From Hydractinia symbiolongicarpus (Eukaryota > Cnidaria > Hydrozoa > Anthoathecata > Hydractiniidae), in NCBI RefSeq assembly GCF_029227915.1, contig NC_079881.1:10577501-10641500 (forward strand): 64,000 nt of DNA. Direction: 5' to 3'. Numbering within the stretch: the first letter of the stretch is position 1; each line of letters opens with the position of its first letter. The translations under genes were made by a program, and so were the position numbers. The notes under the pieces are model-generated. The model had not been told where the DNA came from. It worked only from the letters and a program-made list of their open reading frames with translations, and did not search any database. Shown one piece after another: positions 1 through 12,105 of the stretch.

Positions 1-30
1 TGTTTGTTTGTTTGTTTGTTTGTTTGTTTT
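1..30. repeat. (TTTG)n microsatellite
   Basis: The window opens with about seven copies of the tetranucleotide TTTG. It is cut by the window edge, so its full length is unknown. Confidence 0.95.
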
Positions 31-860
31 ATAAGCTACAATCAATACATCTGCTGGAATCTAGCAAAAATCCTGTCGTCAGGTTTTAAAGCTTCGAACA
101 AAGTGATAATGTTAGTTCTAATAGACGATTGCTGTGCTAGGAATTGTCTGCTAAAACTAACATTGATGAGAACGGAATTTCTTCAAACATCTTCAAATGA
201 CGTTTAGGTTCCTACCTCATACACATTAATACACATTTGAGCATAACAGATCTCCTATTACACAAAGTTTATTAAGCTTATAAATTTATATCATAGGAAA
301 TTCCTGATATTTTTATACGCAATTAAGAAAACGTTGATTGTTTCATACAGTAAACAAAAAAGAAGCATAATATCACCAATAGGAACAGGTTTTTCAATCG
401 ATTGTAATGTCTGAGTAAAACAGCTGACAATAAACTCTCTCACGTAACTTCATGAAACTGCCCTGATGACATAATCAAAACAAAACAAAGTGCCACCCCT
501 TTTCTTTTTTCATAACAAATGTACAGTTATTTTCTTTGATAAAAGCCGCCAAGATATGTTTACTTTGAATCAAGAGGGAAGTATGAATTAGCCATTACTA
601 GGTAACAACGTGCACACAAAGCGTTTTTATTATGTTGCTAATGAGAAAAGTTGATTGGACGGATGTAAGACAATTAACAAATATTTTCATGAGAAAGAAT
701 GGACGAAATTATACATATTATGCAATCAACGATTAAATAAATTGGTTTTTATTAACGCTAAAGCATCGCATATAAACATATAAACCATTCTTCTCGATCT
801 TCACAAAGCTCCAGTTCTGCTGCAAGACAGAAATATACAGATCAAATTAGAAACGTCATC
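31..860. other. Intergenic, no gene seen
   Basis: No supported gene. A TATA-like stretch (ATATAAACATATAAA) near 770..785 lies 75-90 bases upstream of the ATG at 861 and could be that gene's core promoter. Confidence 0.5.
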
Positions 861-1169
861 ATGACTGTGAAATTGATTAGTAAACTTACATCTGGTAAGA
901 AAAGTTGCTAATGAAGTTTCTGCCATGAAATTCTCTTTTGACTAATAAATGTTCTTATTCTAGGCTTTTTTTATTTTTTGTTATTTCGTGTTTACGTATC
1001 CATTTTTATTTCAGTTGGAATTATTCATTCAAAAAATGATTCTAAAGCGAGAAAAGAAGCTAAACAAAACAAGATGGCAGAGTTAACCGCACAGCCAAAC
1101 ACAAGTAAAGTCCGCGTAAAAGGAATTATCATTGTTACACAATCCGGAGAGAAGTTCAAACTTAGTTGA
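861..1169 (+). CDS. Small two-exon gene for a cationic, probably secreted peptide; unrecognised
   Basis: Exon 1 is 861..894 (ATG to a donor GTAAGA). Two possible acceptors, at 963 (TTATTCTAG) and 1014 (TTTATTTCAG), join exon 1 to the same open frame, which ends at 1169. Using 963 gives 79 residues with a long hydrophobic segment (GFFYFLLF..VSIFISVGI) that could act as a signal peptide. Using 1014 removes most of this segment and gives 62 residues. The shared C-terminal part is lysine-rich and has a short amphipathic run, KVRVKGIIIVTQSGEKFKLS. I recognise no family. The position, 5 kb before a cluster of cationic peptide genes, makes a host-defence or signalling peptide plausible, but that is inference. 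The weak points are small size, no clear poly(A) signal and no known homologue. Confidence 0.45.
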
Positions 1170-4014
1170 GTGATATCCAATCAAAAGTATATCTGTAATT
1201 CTATGGAAAGGCTAATAATTATTGGTTGAATGTCTGCGAGAGTATTAAAGCTCCTGCCAATGGGCAAGTTTATACTTACGTAAAATTCTAATCCTCCCGA
1301 CTAATTGATTAACATAAATAATAACAACGCTCTCCAGGAGATTTACCATATACATCTCAGACCAAACACAATATTAAACAATATTATCGAAACAAGAAGT
1401 CGCGTAAATCCGCGTAAAAACGTAACTACAAATGACGCACATGTGCCGCTCGCTGCATCGAGATTACAAACATTGTGAATCTGGATTATTTTAAATAACT
1501 TTTCGTTTACTTTTTTGTAATATTTTTAACCACCTTTATTGTAAATACTATTTCATTTTAAAAAACCAAATACATTGATTTAACATCTGTCCTCGGTGTT
1601 GGTTTGTCCACATTCCGAGTAAGTAGATAGCGAAACTTGTTCCTAATACAGCTAGTGAATGTTAAGGTTCGTTCATCCTTTAAATACTACTTAAATACTA
1701 CAATTAGAATCCAACAGTTTACGACCAGATCAATATTTAATATTTGTTGCGACAAGTAGTGGAACATCTGGATCAAATTTTTCAAAACACATTGAAGACG
1801 GCATACCTGGGGTGAGAAGTAGGGTAGAGCTTACAGTTGTTGTCTAAAAAAGTTATTGCTTATTCCTTCGAATTTTGTTCTATCTTACTTATTTAGTACC
1901 TGTTTTTGCAATGCCAAGCCATTGATGTGGTAGGTAGAAACTGAGAGGGGTGGCAAGAAAGTGGTAGGTAGAAACAGAGAGGGGTGGCAAGAAAGTGGTA
2001 GGTAGAAACAGAGAGGGGTGGCAAGAAAGTATGCCTATATTTGTTAATTTGTTCAATTTAACGAAGGCTTTAACTTGCCTAGTTTGTCTTTGTTTGAGCC
2101 TAGTTGTTGTTTTTTTCTTTTCTTTTTTTTCTTGCCTAATATTTCTTTGAATTAATGATGTGTTCCTTATTAAAAAAGAGCTTTACAGCATCGTTATCAC
2201 TCTAGAAAACACTGCAATATGAATTTTCAGAGTAATGTGCATTTAGATTGGGAGGTAAGGACTGTTATTTTTGGGAAATGATAAAATATGAGGATTCATG
2301 CTTTTCAGTTGGATTAAGGCATATCTGAATATTTGATTAACTGAAAAACAACAAATAAAACATAAAGTAGCAATTAACCTCGTTCCACAAAGGAAATAAG
2401 TAACTTCCCCAACATAACATTGGAATGTCTAAACTTCGTGCTTTGCCATTTTAATATCCGCTTATGCCATAGCCGAAATATGTCGTCAGTAATTATAGGG
2501 AGTTGTCAACATTGCATTATACAAGACAACCAAAAATCTAGCTTTGTAAAATTAAGAGAAAAATATGAAAATAGGTGAGGCTGGCCACGCTGAGGACGGT
2601 GTACAACATCACTACTGTAATAGGTCGCGATGTAACCTCCAGTTTCAAATAAACCACACGTTATAAAACATTGCTTGTTCAGTACTCCTAAAAAGGTGTA
2701 GTAACAGTTTCTAGAAAAAATATATACACCTGGAAACATTTAAAAAATGGGGAAACTCCTAAAAAACTCAGGCAACTTTGAAATTTCCTTTTTAATAATG
2801 ATTTGCCAGCCCAAAACAGTTCTCAAAGAAGTAAATAGGCAAAGAAGATAAAAACCAGCTTCCTAATTCATTTTCATGTCAATGTTCTAAACATGGCATT
2901 CCAGGTGTTCAGAAGAAATAGACAAAACGTTTTCGTCACTTTCGTCAATATGTTAGATTCTATGATCTGGCTCAATCTTTAATTGGACGAAATTGTTTGT
3001 CTTACACGAATTTCTATAGAATTTTTCATGTACAAAAGAAGGGCTTTGCCCTTAGCGAGAGAAGGTACTCTTTAAACTGGTAATCCCATTTCAAAATGTA
3101 TTCTGGTGGTTTTACAGAAAAAAATTTGTAGAAGAAAATTTTTAAGAACATGCATGTGTTCATATAAGACATCTTTTATATAGGTCGTTATGTGTATAAA
3201 AATGTGAATACCTCATAAGTTATTGAAATGTTGATGTTGAAAAATTTTGATCAGTGGTTAAGTACACAGAGTTAGTTTTCTTAACATCTGGCTACCATGA
3301 CCTCTGCATGTTCTTCACAGATTGCAGTGCATTTAAAGTAACGGAAAAAATATTCTAAATATATTTATACATTTATGTTTTTGAAATCATTGACTTAGAG
3401 GTAACACATCATCTGGGGTCCCCAGATGTAAAAATGGAATGCGCCTGACCAAAGACATTCCAAATTCTTTTTTTTAATTTGATTGTTTTCATGCTCTTAT
3501 CTGCTATTTTTTTAAAGTATCTTGTTTTGTTTTACACTTTGTGAGTAAAAAGAAATTACATTAAGTTTAAGATTTTTGCATGTTATTAATACTGGAGTTA
3601 CATGTAAAAAACATGTACTACTACTGATTCTCTCCTGATGTTCTGATAGGGATTGATTTCTTGATTGATTTCTTAAAATACAAGAATAAGCTTGTCTTTA
3701 TTTCTTCAAGACTTTACACAAACCAAACATTATAAAACACGTGGTGTAAACCAAAAGCATTTTTATCATTTAACTTAAGTGCTGTTAAGTTCACCTAACG
3801 CATTTTGCCACATGCGATGTTTTTTAAACTGTTTATGATGTTAACGTGTCATTATGCTTATGATTTCGATCAACAAAAGGACAGTTCCGCAAGCTTTGAC
3901 ATTTTTATTTCTACGATAATAGCCGTATTTTGCAAGTCTGTCCACGAGAAAAGCGACGTGCAACGGGAAAACGAAATAGCGTGTAATAGATTTTGTCCAC
4001 AGATTAATGACTAG
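1170..4014. other. Intergenic, no gene seen
   Basis: AT-rich sequence with scattered short ORFs and no coding signature. It contains the 34-bp minisatellite listed separately. A 69-codon ORF at 3805..4014 begins at a TTG, has no family resemblance, and ends exactly against a mini-Helitron, so it is not called as a gene. Confidence 0.5.
1927..2028. repeat. 34-bp minisatellite, three copies
   Basis: Three consecutive 34-bp units of a GGTAGGTAGAAACAGAGAGG-type purine-rich sequence. The first copy differs by one base and the other two are identical, which points to recent slippage or unequal exchange. Confidence 0.9.
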
Positions 4015-4139
4015 TCTATATTATAATACCCGTATACATCTGTCTATCACGCAAATAGTAACCGCAGTAGCAAAACACACGAACGGCGGTGAAAAAAGGA
4101 CAGGCGAACCCGTAAATTTATCTACGGGCCACCGATTAG
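4015..4139 (+). mobile_element. Mini-Helitron copy 1 (non-autonomous)
   Basis: Starts TCTATATTATAATACCCG and ends with a short hairpin (CCCGT..ACGGG) followed about 10 bases later by TTAG, which appears to be a mutated CTAG. The same ends recur at 12106..12247, 45602..45715 and 63243..63364. A 5' TC, 3' CTRR and a subterminal hairpin without a target duplication are Helitron hallmarks. It has no coding capacity. Confidence 0.7.
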
Positions 4140-4749
4140 TTTACCAAACGCGTTAACACAATCGTGTTAACGCTTTTAGGCACAGAAACAGAGTTCAGCC
4201 ATACTAAATTTCACTATTTCTAGTTAAAAAAACCTGCTCTTGAATCAATTTTAACAAACAAAAGAGAATTGAACATTTTTAGAATGTCGTTATATTTGTA
4301 TGCTTATTCTAGTAATAACTTTCCTTTCCTGTACTATTTAAGCGAACGCTTTGTCACAGGGCTACTAATGGGTGCGAAATTTCTTTTGCATAAATACAAA
4401 AATGTTGTTGCTGTATTTTTTACTTGTATACAGCAAAAATTAAATATAGCAAAGTTGGCTCGCTTCCCTTTGTTGACGATAGAAGAAGACAGACTTATGT
4501 AACAATGTAAATGTCAGAATTCATCAGCTGATTGCAATAATTACTAATTTTTCCTTCGTTTTTTGTCACTTTGTTTTAAATAAAAGTAAATGACTTTCTA
4601 CATCACATTAGTGATGTGCATTTTTTAGCTACCCTAAAATAACAAAATTCGTGTTAGGGACACACGAAATCCGGTATTTAAAGGACAGGCTACCGACAAA
4701 CACACTGGACATAATATATTGGAAGAAAGAGCGGAATTTCAAAGATCAC
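4140..4749. other. Intergenic, no gene seen
   Basis: Nothing supported. A 77-codon ORF at 4269..4502 has neither an ATG that fits a start context nor a recognisable domain. Confidence 0.4.
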
Positions 4750-5034
4750 AACTTGTCCATGTTTCACATGTCCATGTTTTACTTGTCCATGTTTCACTTA
4801 TGCATGTTTCACTTATGCATGTTTCACTTATGCATGTTTTACTTGTCCATGTTTCACTTTTCCATGTTTCACTTATGCATGTTTCACTTGTCCATGTTTC
4901 ACTTGTCCATGTTTCACTTGTCCATGTTTCACTTGTCCATGTTTCACTTGTCCATGTTTCACTTATGCATGTTTCACTTATGCATGTTTCACTTGTCTGT
5001 ATTTCACTTGTCTGTGTTTTACTTGTTCATGTTC
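4750..5034. repeat. 15-bp minisatellite, about 19 copies
   Basis: Tandem 15-bp units CATGTTTCACTTGTC with variants (ACTTATGCATG, ACTTGTCTGTG). Because 15 is a multiple of three, all frames stay open, and two overlapping ORFs here encode repetitive pentapeptides (FHLSM type or HVSLV type). These look like by-products of the repeat and not like genes. Variant units are grouped: ATGC-bearing units cluster at both ends and GTCC-bearing units cluster in the middle. Confidence 0.95.
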
Positions 5035-5759
5035 AAAAGTTCACACAAAGACTTGGAGTCCTTGCTTATTTGATTTAGTCCAAAATCATAAAAGGTGCTA
5101 ATATTTGCTGACGTCAGCATGTTCCAATTTTACCATATTCCAGACCTTTTGAATGGATTGGTCCATTATGCAGACATTGTGGAAAGAACAGCTAGCGCAT
5201 TTTCAACGTTAGTTACTCGGCCTACACCCCTGCCAAGGTAAAACTGGCCAGGTGATGATGTGTGCTTATTTCAAGAAAAAGCTGAAAAGCGGCAAAGTTT
5301 CCAGATATTATTTCCAGGGTAACGCCTTAAAAATATTTAATGCCTTTTCAAAGAAGGTCGTTTAACAGTGAACTTTAGTTTGTCTCGACATTTTTGTGAA
5401 AAATTGAAGTAAATAGAAAGTTGTCACTGTTAAAAATTAATGAGGGAAAAACCTCAATGATTTTTCTTTTGAAACAATCGCTTGAAAGCCACTGCACCTT
5501 CTATGGACTACTCCGCTTCTTCAAAATTGATAGTGATTTCTTAAACTACAATGGTGATGTTGTCACATTGTTTAAAAGAGAGCTGTGTTCTAAAACAGAA
5601 TGCGTAATAAATATTAGGGGCGTGTTATATAAATGTAAAGAAATAAAATTATTAACAGGACCGACATATTGTAGTTGTAAAACGTTGGACACTACAGTGG
5701 AACAGATTTTGTGAAATTTACCACTAAAAACACTTTTCTGAGGCGTTCACTTCAAAAAA
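5035..5759. other. Upstream region of the Arg-rich peptide gene
   Basis: It holds a 97-codon Cys-containing ORF at 5421..5714 that opens at TTG and matches no family I know. The last 50 bases before the ATG at 5760 are nearly identical to those before the paralogue at 12636, so the promoter-proximal region or 5' UTR was duplicated together with the coding start. Confidence 0.5.
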
Positions 5760-6125
5760 ATGTTGGTAACGCAAAATTTTTTGCTGATGCTAATATTTCA
5801 TTTGCTGGTTTCGACGAATTGCAATAATACGACTCAAGAGATTGACGATGACGTTGTTGAAAAAAATGACGAAGATTTAACGACGGTGAAACAAGAATTA
5901 GGATTACTAATTAGGATTAGAATGCCGAGAATGAGAAGATCAAGAAGAAGAAAAAGCTCGGAGCCAACAACTACAAGAAGGAGAAGCTCGGAGCCGACTG
6001 CAAGAAGAAGAAGAAGTGACGATGTGAAAAAAAGTTCAAGTGAAGCAAAAACGTCAGAGATATTGACAATGGCTGTGGTCATCTCATTCGCTTCATCAAC
6101 TATGTTATTATTATTCCGAATATAG
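5760..6125 (+). CDS. Arg-rich repeat peptide precursor, copy 1 (signal peptide, acidic pro-region, basic core, GPI-like tail)
   Basis: Single-exon frame of 121 residues. Residues 1-20 are a signal peptide (NFLLMLIFHLLVS core). Residues 25-44 are strongly acidic (QEIDDDVVEKNDEDLTTV). Residues 46-95 are highly basic, with RIRMPRMRRSRRRKSSEP and two further RRRSSEPT-type units. The C-terminus has a small Ser-rich linker followed by a hydrophobic stretch (MAVVISFASSTMLLLF), which resembles a GPI-attachment signal or a membrane anchor. The first 45 residues are nearly identical to those of the gene at 12636..13223, while the basic core differs in length and sequence. An acidic pro-piece followed by a cationic core is typical of antimicrobial peptide precursors, and the arminin-like gene lies 3 kb downstream. 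Function is inferred. I recognise no named family, and an SR-type nuclear protein is excluded by the signal peptide. A possible poly(A) signal (AATAAATAAA) lies near 6540. Confidence 0.75.
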   Translation: MLVTQNFLLMLIFHLLVSTNCNNTTQEIDDDVVEKNDEDLTTVKQELGLLIRIRMPRMRRSRRRKSSEPTTTRRRSSEPTARRRRSDDVKKSSSEAKTSEILTMAVVISFASSTMLLLFRI

Positions 6126-9043
6126 AAAATGAAGAATTGGAGAACGCATTGATTTAAAACGCATTTTAAGGAAACATACTCAATTTGATATCTACCTTTA
6201 AATCAAAAACAGAATTAAGGAACACCCAATTCTAATGTTTCTAGTAAAAAAAAATCGTTTTATTTAAAAAATTTGGTTATTAAAAGTTAGATTTCATTTT
6301 CACTTGAACCACTATAAGTAACACTGTTTATTTCCGCTGAAATTGTTCTAACCACATTCGCATATATAGTATAAACTTGTCTGCGTTTCTTTATTGCTTA
6401 CTCCTCCAATTTTCTTACTATTTCTGTAAAAGTTATATTTTTTATCTTCTTAAGAGAAGAGGTGGCGATATTGTTATATAAATGTTAAATATTGTATCCA
6501 TTTATCTGTTAGATTGTGTATTAGCTAATTATGTTTTGAATAAATAAATATTTCTTTAAGATTGTAATGAAACCGATCTAACTATGAGACGTCCTTATTT
6601 TACATAAAAAAAATGGGTAAACAAAAGGAGAAATGCGAAAGTGACAATCCAACAAAGATACGTCAAGACGCTTGCTTTGTTTGATGAAGTTGAAATTGAA
6701 AGAAACGAAGTTTTATTATCGTTTTGATGAGAGCAAACATTTTAACAGCTCACAATGATGTCACCAAATACATTTATGATTCTCAAGACACAAAAATGAT
6801 TTATTTCGCAAGTGACAATATAACGAAATTTTTTGAAAAATACAATTAATATCCTTACAGGAAATGAATAAAGAATTAAGAATTGAGTGACTAAAATTTC
6901 TAGTCACACTGCTGCATATGCTACAATGATTTTTCTTTTAGCAAAAACGGAAAAATAACCTGTGGTTGAAAACAAAGAAAAATTGGACTTCATTTTTTAT
7001 CACAGCACTTCATAAAATTCTTCCCATACAGCTTTCAGTTAGCTCCAGGAAAACATTCAAAACGCAGGGCTAATATACGAAACTTGCGTTAGACAAATCT
7101 ACAGAATATTTTTTTTTACATCCAATTGATCTCTGTGTTTCCGAAACGATGCATACGTTTTTATATGTTAAAAGACTCCATGTCTCAAATCTTTTTCACC
7201 AATCCGGTAAAGTAATAACTTTGAAACAAAAGAAAAAAACTACTTCAAATATTGATTGAATGAAATCGGCATGGGAGTGAATGCAAATGAAGGAAAACCA
7301 AGGGGATAGATTAACAGGGATTATTCAATTAAATTTCGATTTCAGGTTACATGAATATATTATTTATCCATTTTCTTTTTATCTTGAGAAAAATTTGGCC
7401 AACTTTCAACAATTGTGCATAGAAATAATCATTTTCGTTCTTTCGCATTTGATAGATGCATTTTGAATTTGTCAGATTTACTTGCTTATGTTCGCAAATG
7501 GAATTGGAATTTAGGAACTAACGTCATCTGGTCGCTGTTACTGTCAGCATAGCATAATTTTTTAAATTTTAGGCCTCCTCCAACCTCGATGTGGATTGTA
7601 CGTAATTTAGCGCTCTACAAACATGAAAAAGGAGATACACACTTCTATTTATATGCATTTCCTTTTTTAGTTATTTATTACGATAAAAGTTTATTCTTGC
7701 ACAATACTTTTTAAAGCAAATTGAGTTTTTACTCGTTTCGCTTTAAACATAAAAAAATTCTATATTTTTTTTTTTCTGGGAAATTGGACCTAAGGTGGCA
7801 AGTAAATGATCTCTTTTGTTTTTTTAATTGTTGTTTGTAAATAAAAGTCATAAGATTTTACTTTGAGATATGACATAATCAATCAACAAGCTTCTTTGCT
7901 AAAAAAAATTATTTCTCGGAAAATGAGTCATACTTTTCCAATTTCCACGGTCCTATTCTTAATAAACGTGCCATTCAGACTAACAAAATGTGGCCTCTCA
8001 AATTACAAAGTGTTGAAGCCTTAAAATAAAACTTTTGCTTTGTTTTTCTGTTTTTTACCAATTTACTGATCGTAATATCCTTTTTTAATTTTATTAGATG
8101 TAGCTGCTTCAACAGAATTTTTATAATGACTCACAAACAGACGTGGGGGAAGGAGGTGAAATTATTTAATTTGCACCGTAAAATAACGGTAATTTCTGAG
8201 AATAAAAAATATTTTGTTATCCCCACATTTCTTAGCGTATATCTTGAGTTTTTGTAATATTAGGGATTTCTTGTAATATCGGGCAAAGAAAAAGCTCAGA
8301 TAGGACGTGAGCTAGGATGTAGTTTTAACAAAAATGGAAAATAACCTTGCCAAAAATGACAGCAAAGATAAATTCCATGGATTACATTTTTTGAAGAATC
8401 CTTGTAATCTATGACATTTTAATTTTAGTACACGATGTAAAATATATAAACGAACTTTCGCAACTTTCTTCAGTCCGCCTAACCGAGCCCGCTCGCCTCA
8501 TAAGAACTCATATCAACTGTCTAACCGAGTCACCTCACATAAACAGCCTCTTAGCTAACAACGAGGCAATCTCCGATATGAATTTGCTGACGGCAATTTT
8601 CATCGAAAGAAGCTGTGTACTAATAGTGATTACCAAGAAAATGTCCATTTTACTTTCGCATCTCACTTTCAATTCTTGCGAGTGTTAATAGGTTCACCTT
8701 GTGTAAATGCAATAAACAGCTGGACTTCTGGCAACAGAATTCAAAATTTGAGGTCATGTGTCAACACTTTTTTCTTGCTGATTGTAGTGTGTTTACCTTT
8801 CGTTTTGTCTAATTAATAGTGATATTGGGCGAAACATTTTCGTTTTCTTAAGCAAATGTATACACGGTTTCGCGATGACACTTGATCTTCGCAAACATTA
8901 TTTTAATCAAAACAAAACATTAAAGGAATAGTAAAAGTTAAAGAAGTGAAATTGTGGAAATAAAAAGACGCCACTTTTTCTGATATTTAACGAACGACTC
9001 GTTCGCGCTATAGCAAGGTGGTTAGAAAAAATATCCAATAAAG
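6126..9043. other. Intergenic, no gene seen
   Basis: AT-rich with poly-A and poly-T runs. No ORF shows a domain or a convincing splice pattern. The last 100 bases are the upstream region of the arminin-like gene. Confidence 0.5.
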
Positions 9044-9994
9044 ATGAGAGTTGTCTTCCTGTTGGCGTTCTGTTGCTTGATTGGAATCACTTTTTCTTGT
9101 AAGTAACCTCACTTAATTGTAAGTTTAAAAAGTTGCATTTTCTATTTTACTATGATACTAAAAATCTTATTATGCATTTTTTGTTTTAAGACCTATCATT
9201 GTGTGAGCCTTGAACGCCTAACCACTTATTGTATAGATTAGTTTCTTTACATAATAGATAGTTTATTGGTGCAGTAATACTTCAAATTATAGCTAGTACT
9301 TAGATAATAAGATAGATAGTACTTTTCATGGGCTCTAAGACGCGCGTCTGGTGACGTTTTGGAGAAGGACTTTTTAATGAAAATCATATCTGAAAGTATC
9401 ACTTATTTCAGTTCATGGCAAGATAAATATTCTCATGTCTTTATAATTCCATTTTCTTTGAAACAATTTTACCATTTTTTCATATTTTTTTGTTTCCTAT
9501 TTTATTTAGACCGTCACGGCAAACGTGAACTTACTGAAGACATCAAAAATGAAAAGGAAGCAGAGGAGAAACTTAAAGCCATCTTAAGTAAAGAAGATGA
9601 TGAGGATGATGAAGATGATGGGGAAGAGATTGACGTTCCTGAAGGCAAGTTCAATTCGTTATTAACTCCTCTGCTTGCAGTCTCTGTAATAATAATCGTG
9701 TTCTGTGTGTGTGTGTGAGCAAGTCTTCTCGGCCACAAAGGGTTTTCTAGCGAAATGTTTGTGTATATTTGAATACTTTAAATTAATTCCGAGCGATGCA
9801 AACACTCTTCATCTACAAAAGTGTTGTTATTTCAAAAATTTTTTCTGAAGTAATCTCTTTGACATTTAGATGAGGATTCTGAGGACAGACAAATGCACGA
9901 TCCGCGTCCATGGAGATTTCGAGGGCGAAAATTTATGCGAAGATGGGCTCCAGTAATCATACGTACATATCCTGCTTGGGGTGGTAAAAAATAA
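9044..9994 (+). CDS. Arminin-like antimicrobial peptide precursor
   Basis: Exons are 9044..9098, 9510..9644 and 9870..9994, encoding 104 residues. Exon 1 is a signal peptide (MRVVFLLAFCCLIGITFS) ending at donor GTAAGT. Exon 2 is an acidic pro-region with a KR dibasic site near its start and a run of D and E (EDDEDDEDDGEEID). Exon 3 carries the putative mature peptide: RPWRFRGRKFMRRWAPVI, then a hydrophobic and proline part, ending WGGKK, where a Gly followed by basic residues suggests C-terminal amidation. Hydra arminins share this order, and their tails also contain a PWRW-type start and a GKK end (family knowledge). Intron 2 begins AG|GCAAGT, a classic GC-AG donor, and all exon phases agree (1, 1). 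If intron 2 is retained, the frame instead adds a hydrophobic tail (LLTPLLAVSVIIIVF) and stops at 9718. Arminins kill bacteria and shape the Hydra microbiota. Function here is by analogy. Confidence 0.85.
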
Positions 9995-12105
9995 AGAAAA
10001 CAAAAAAGTCAATACTTCGTTGTATTTACTTGAAATTATTTGTTTATGAGAAATGAACTTTATGAAATTGTCCTGTTTTTTTCTTTTATTCCTTTATCCA
10101 TTAATATAGTAGAATCATTCCTTACCATTGCGACCAGGAATTTTCTACGCAGTTCTACCCAAACTGACTTCTATTTAAAAAATATTACCTCTGACCTGCT
10201 CAGTCATTAAATAACATATTATAAATATTAACATGCCATGAACTAACGAGTTTATTTTACGCTACATTTCGACAATTATGGCTGACATGATCGAAATCGT
10301 CTTTGGCTATTTATTAGTTGAAGAGTACAGGATCGAAATTATCCAATCAAGTTACAGTAATTAAAGTCAATCAATTTTCACGAACACGGATGGAAACAAT
10401 AAATTGTGTATTTTTTTCCCTGTATTTGCGTTGCGTACGGGCCTTTTTTACCTTTGCACACGTTGATTGAACATTCGTTTCGTTTTACTGATATAATCAC
10501 AATCCTTACACGAGAGTTCATAGACATTATTACATTAAGACATCTTGTGTTTCGGATACAAAAGTATACAACGTAGCGTGTTTTTATGATTGAAACACTG
10601 ACATTGGCATGTACAAATATATGCCTCGAAATTAATGTGGATAATCACATAAAGTATAGGTCACTACATCTGATCACATACAGTCTTCTGTAAATTTTCC
10701 GGTTAAAAAGTTATAAATATCTTGCCCTTTAAAAATTTTAGTGGTCTAGTACTAATTTTAGTATAAACCAGTTGCTTATCAAAAATACGTTGGATTTCCA
10801 TGACTTCCAAGCTTTAAAATATGATTTTGAAAAAAAATAAAAGCATTTTCACATTCTCTACATCGTTTTCAGTCTTAGATTGAAATCATCAGTGTTGTCT
10901 CACGTTGGTTGTAAAACGCGTGATAATATCAACTATTTGATAAAAGACATTGTGCTACTAGAACAGTTATCTTATCTCTATGTATCGAGTGAAGACAATC
11001 ATTAAAACCAACATCAAATTGTTGATTATGAAGCAAAAATTGTACAGGCCAACTTATAACCAATTATCTCCCGACGTAATTGCATTTGGGATCACAAAAA
11101 AGGTATGTAAGGAATGCATTGTACTCACCTAAATTATATATTAAATCATGAATACCAATATCATCAAGATAAAATTCCTATGCGTTAAAGTTTTGTCTCT
11201 TTCTACTTTTGTATTTTACTTTTACCTCGATGAATGTCTTTTCTTGTCCCTGTTCACATGAAATTCAAATCACAAAAACACATCCTGCTCATGAATTGGG
11301 TTAAAACACAACCATGCAAATTTAATTTTTTTCGCGTATAAAAAAAAAATAAAAATGTTACGAAGAGCGACATAATTCACCCCTGATCTGTCCAAGAATG
11401 ATATATAGGTCTGACATTCTGCTCTAAAGCGCTACGTTTAAAAAAACGAACACAAAACTCTTCCTAAGAGACCATGACATTGAGTATAAATTTTATGATT
11501 TGGAAACTCTACAAATTCGTTTCACGAAAAAAGTTCTTGGAGTGTTTTTTTTTGTTTTGCAAATAGAACTTGAATAAATCCAGCACAGAAACGCGAAACT
11601 TAAGTAGACCAATGTTCTCTTTTTAGAGGATATTTCTAAAATTTTTTTGCAGTAGATAGATAGACGTGCACATTTTATATGGCTCGCTTTATAAATATTG
11701 ATGGATATACCCTGTCTATTATTTCCAGGAAGGACCATGCTTTAGATTATTTGATGCTCATTTGAGCTTCACAGACCCAATTACGGCTTCCATAAGTTTC
11801 TTTCTTATTAAAAACTGTAAAAAGGAATAGGGCCTGGATTAATTTCTTTCGATTTTGAAACGTCAAAATATTTCTATCTTTCAGTTATTCCATCTCGAGC
11901 CTGTACAGTCGGAACCACGTCAAGGTTCATAAAAAAGTCATTTCAAAATCTGCCGATTCAGTCGTAGCATATGTTGATCTAATCGTCCACAGTTACAGCA
12001 GCAGGATGCCAATGTACCAGCGTGACTGAAAATCGACATTTAAGTCACAAAAAAGCTTAAATTTTGTATCAGTTAATTTTTTTTGTAGTAAAAAATATAC
12101 GTTTA
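9995..12105. other. Intergenic, one weak exon candidate
   Basis: An ATG at 10980 opens 41 codons of basic sequence (MYRVKTIIKTNIKLLIMKQK...) followed by a consensus-like donor GTATGT at 11103. Unspliced, it stops at 11132. No downstream exon was found, so it is not called. Nothing else is supported here. Confidence 0.35.

Noticed and set aside
4750-5034. CRISPR-like regular repeats
   Set aside because: The units are contiguous 15-bp copies with no spacers, and the genome is eukaryotic.
4651-5078. Two overlapping repetitive ORFs encoding FHLSM or HVSLV pentapeptides
   Set aside because: They are forced open by the 15-bp tandem repeat; no signal peptide, no conserved flanks, two frames equally open.
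5834-6082. Leu/Ser-rich minus-strand ORFs opposite the Arg-rich peptides (also 12710..13072)
   Set aside because: Mirror images of Arg/Ser codons on the other strand; the plus-strand frames have signal peptides and shared leaders.
10980-11132. 50-codon basic ORF with a donor-like GTATGT
   Set aside because: No second exon and no family; recorded only in the intergenic note.
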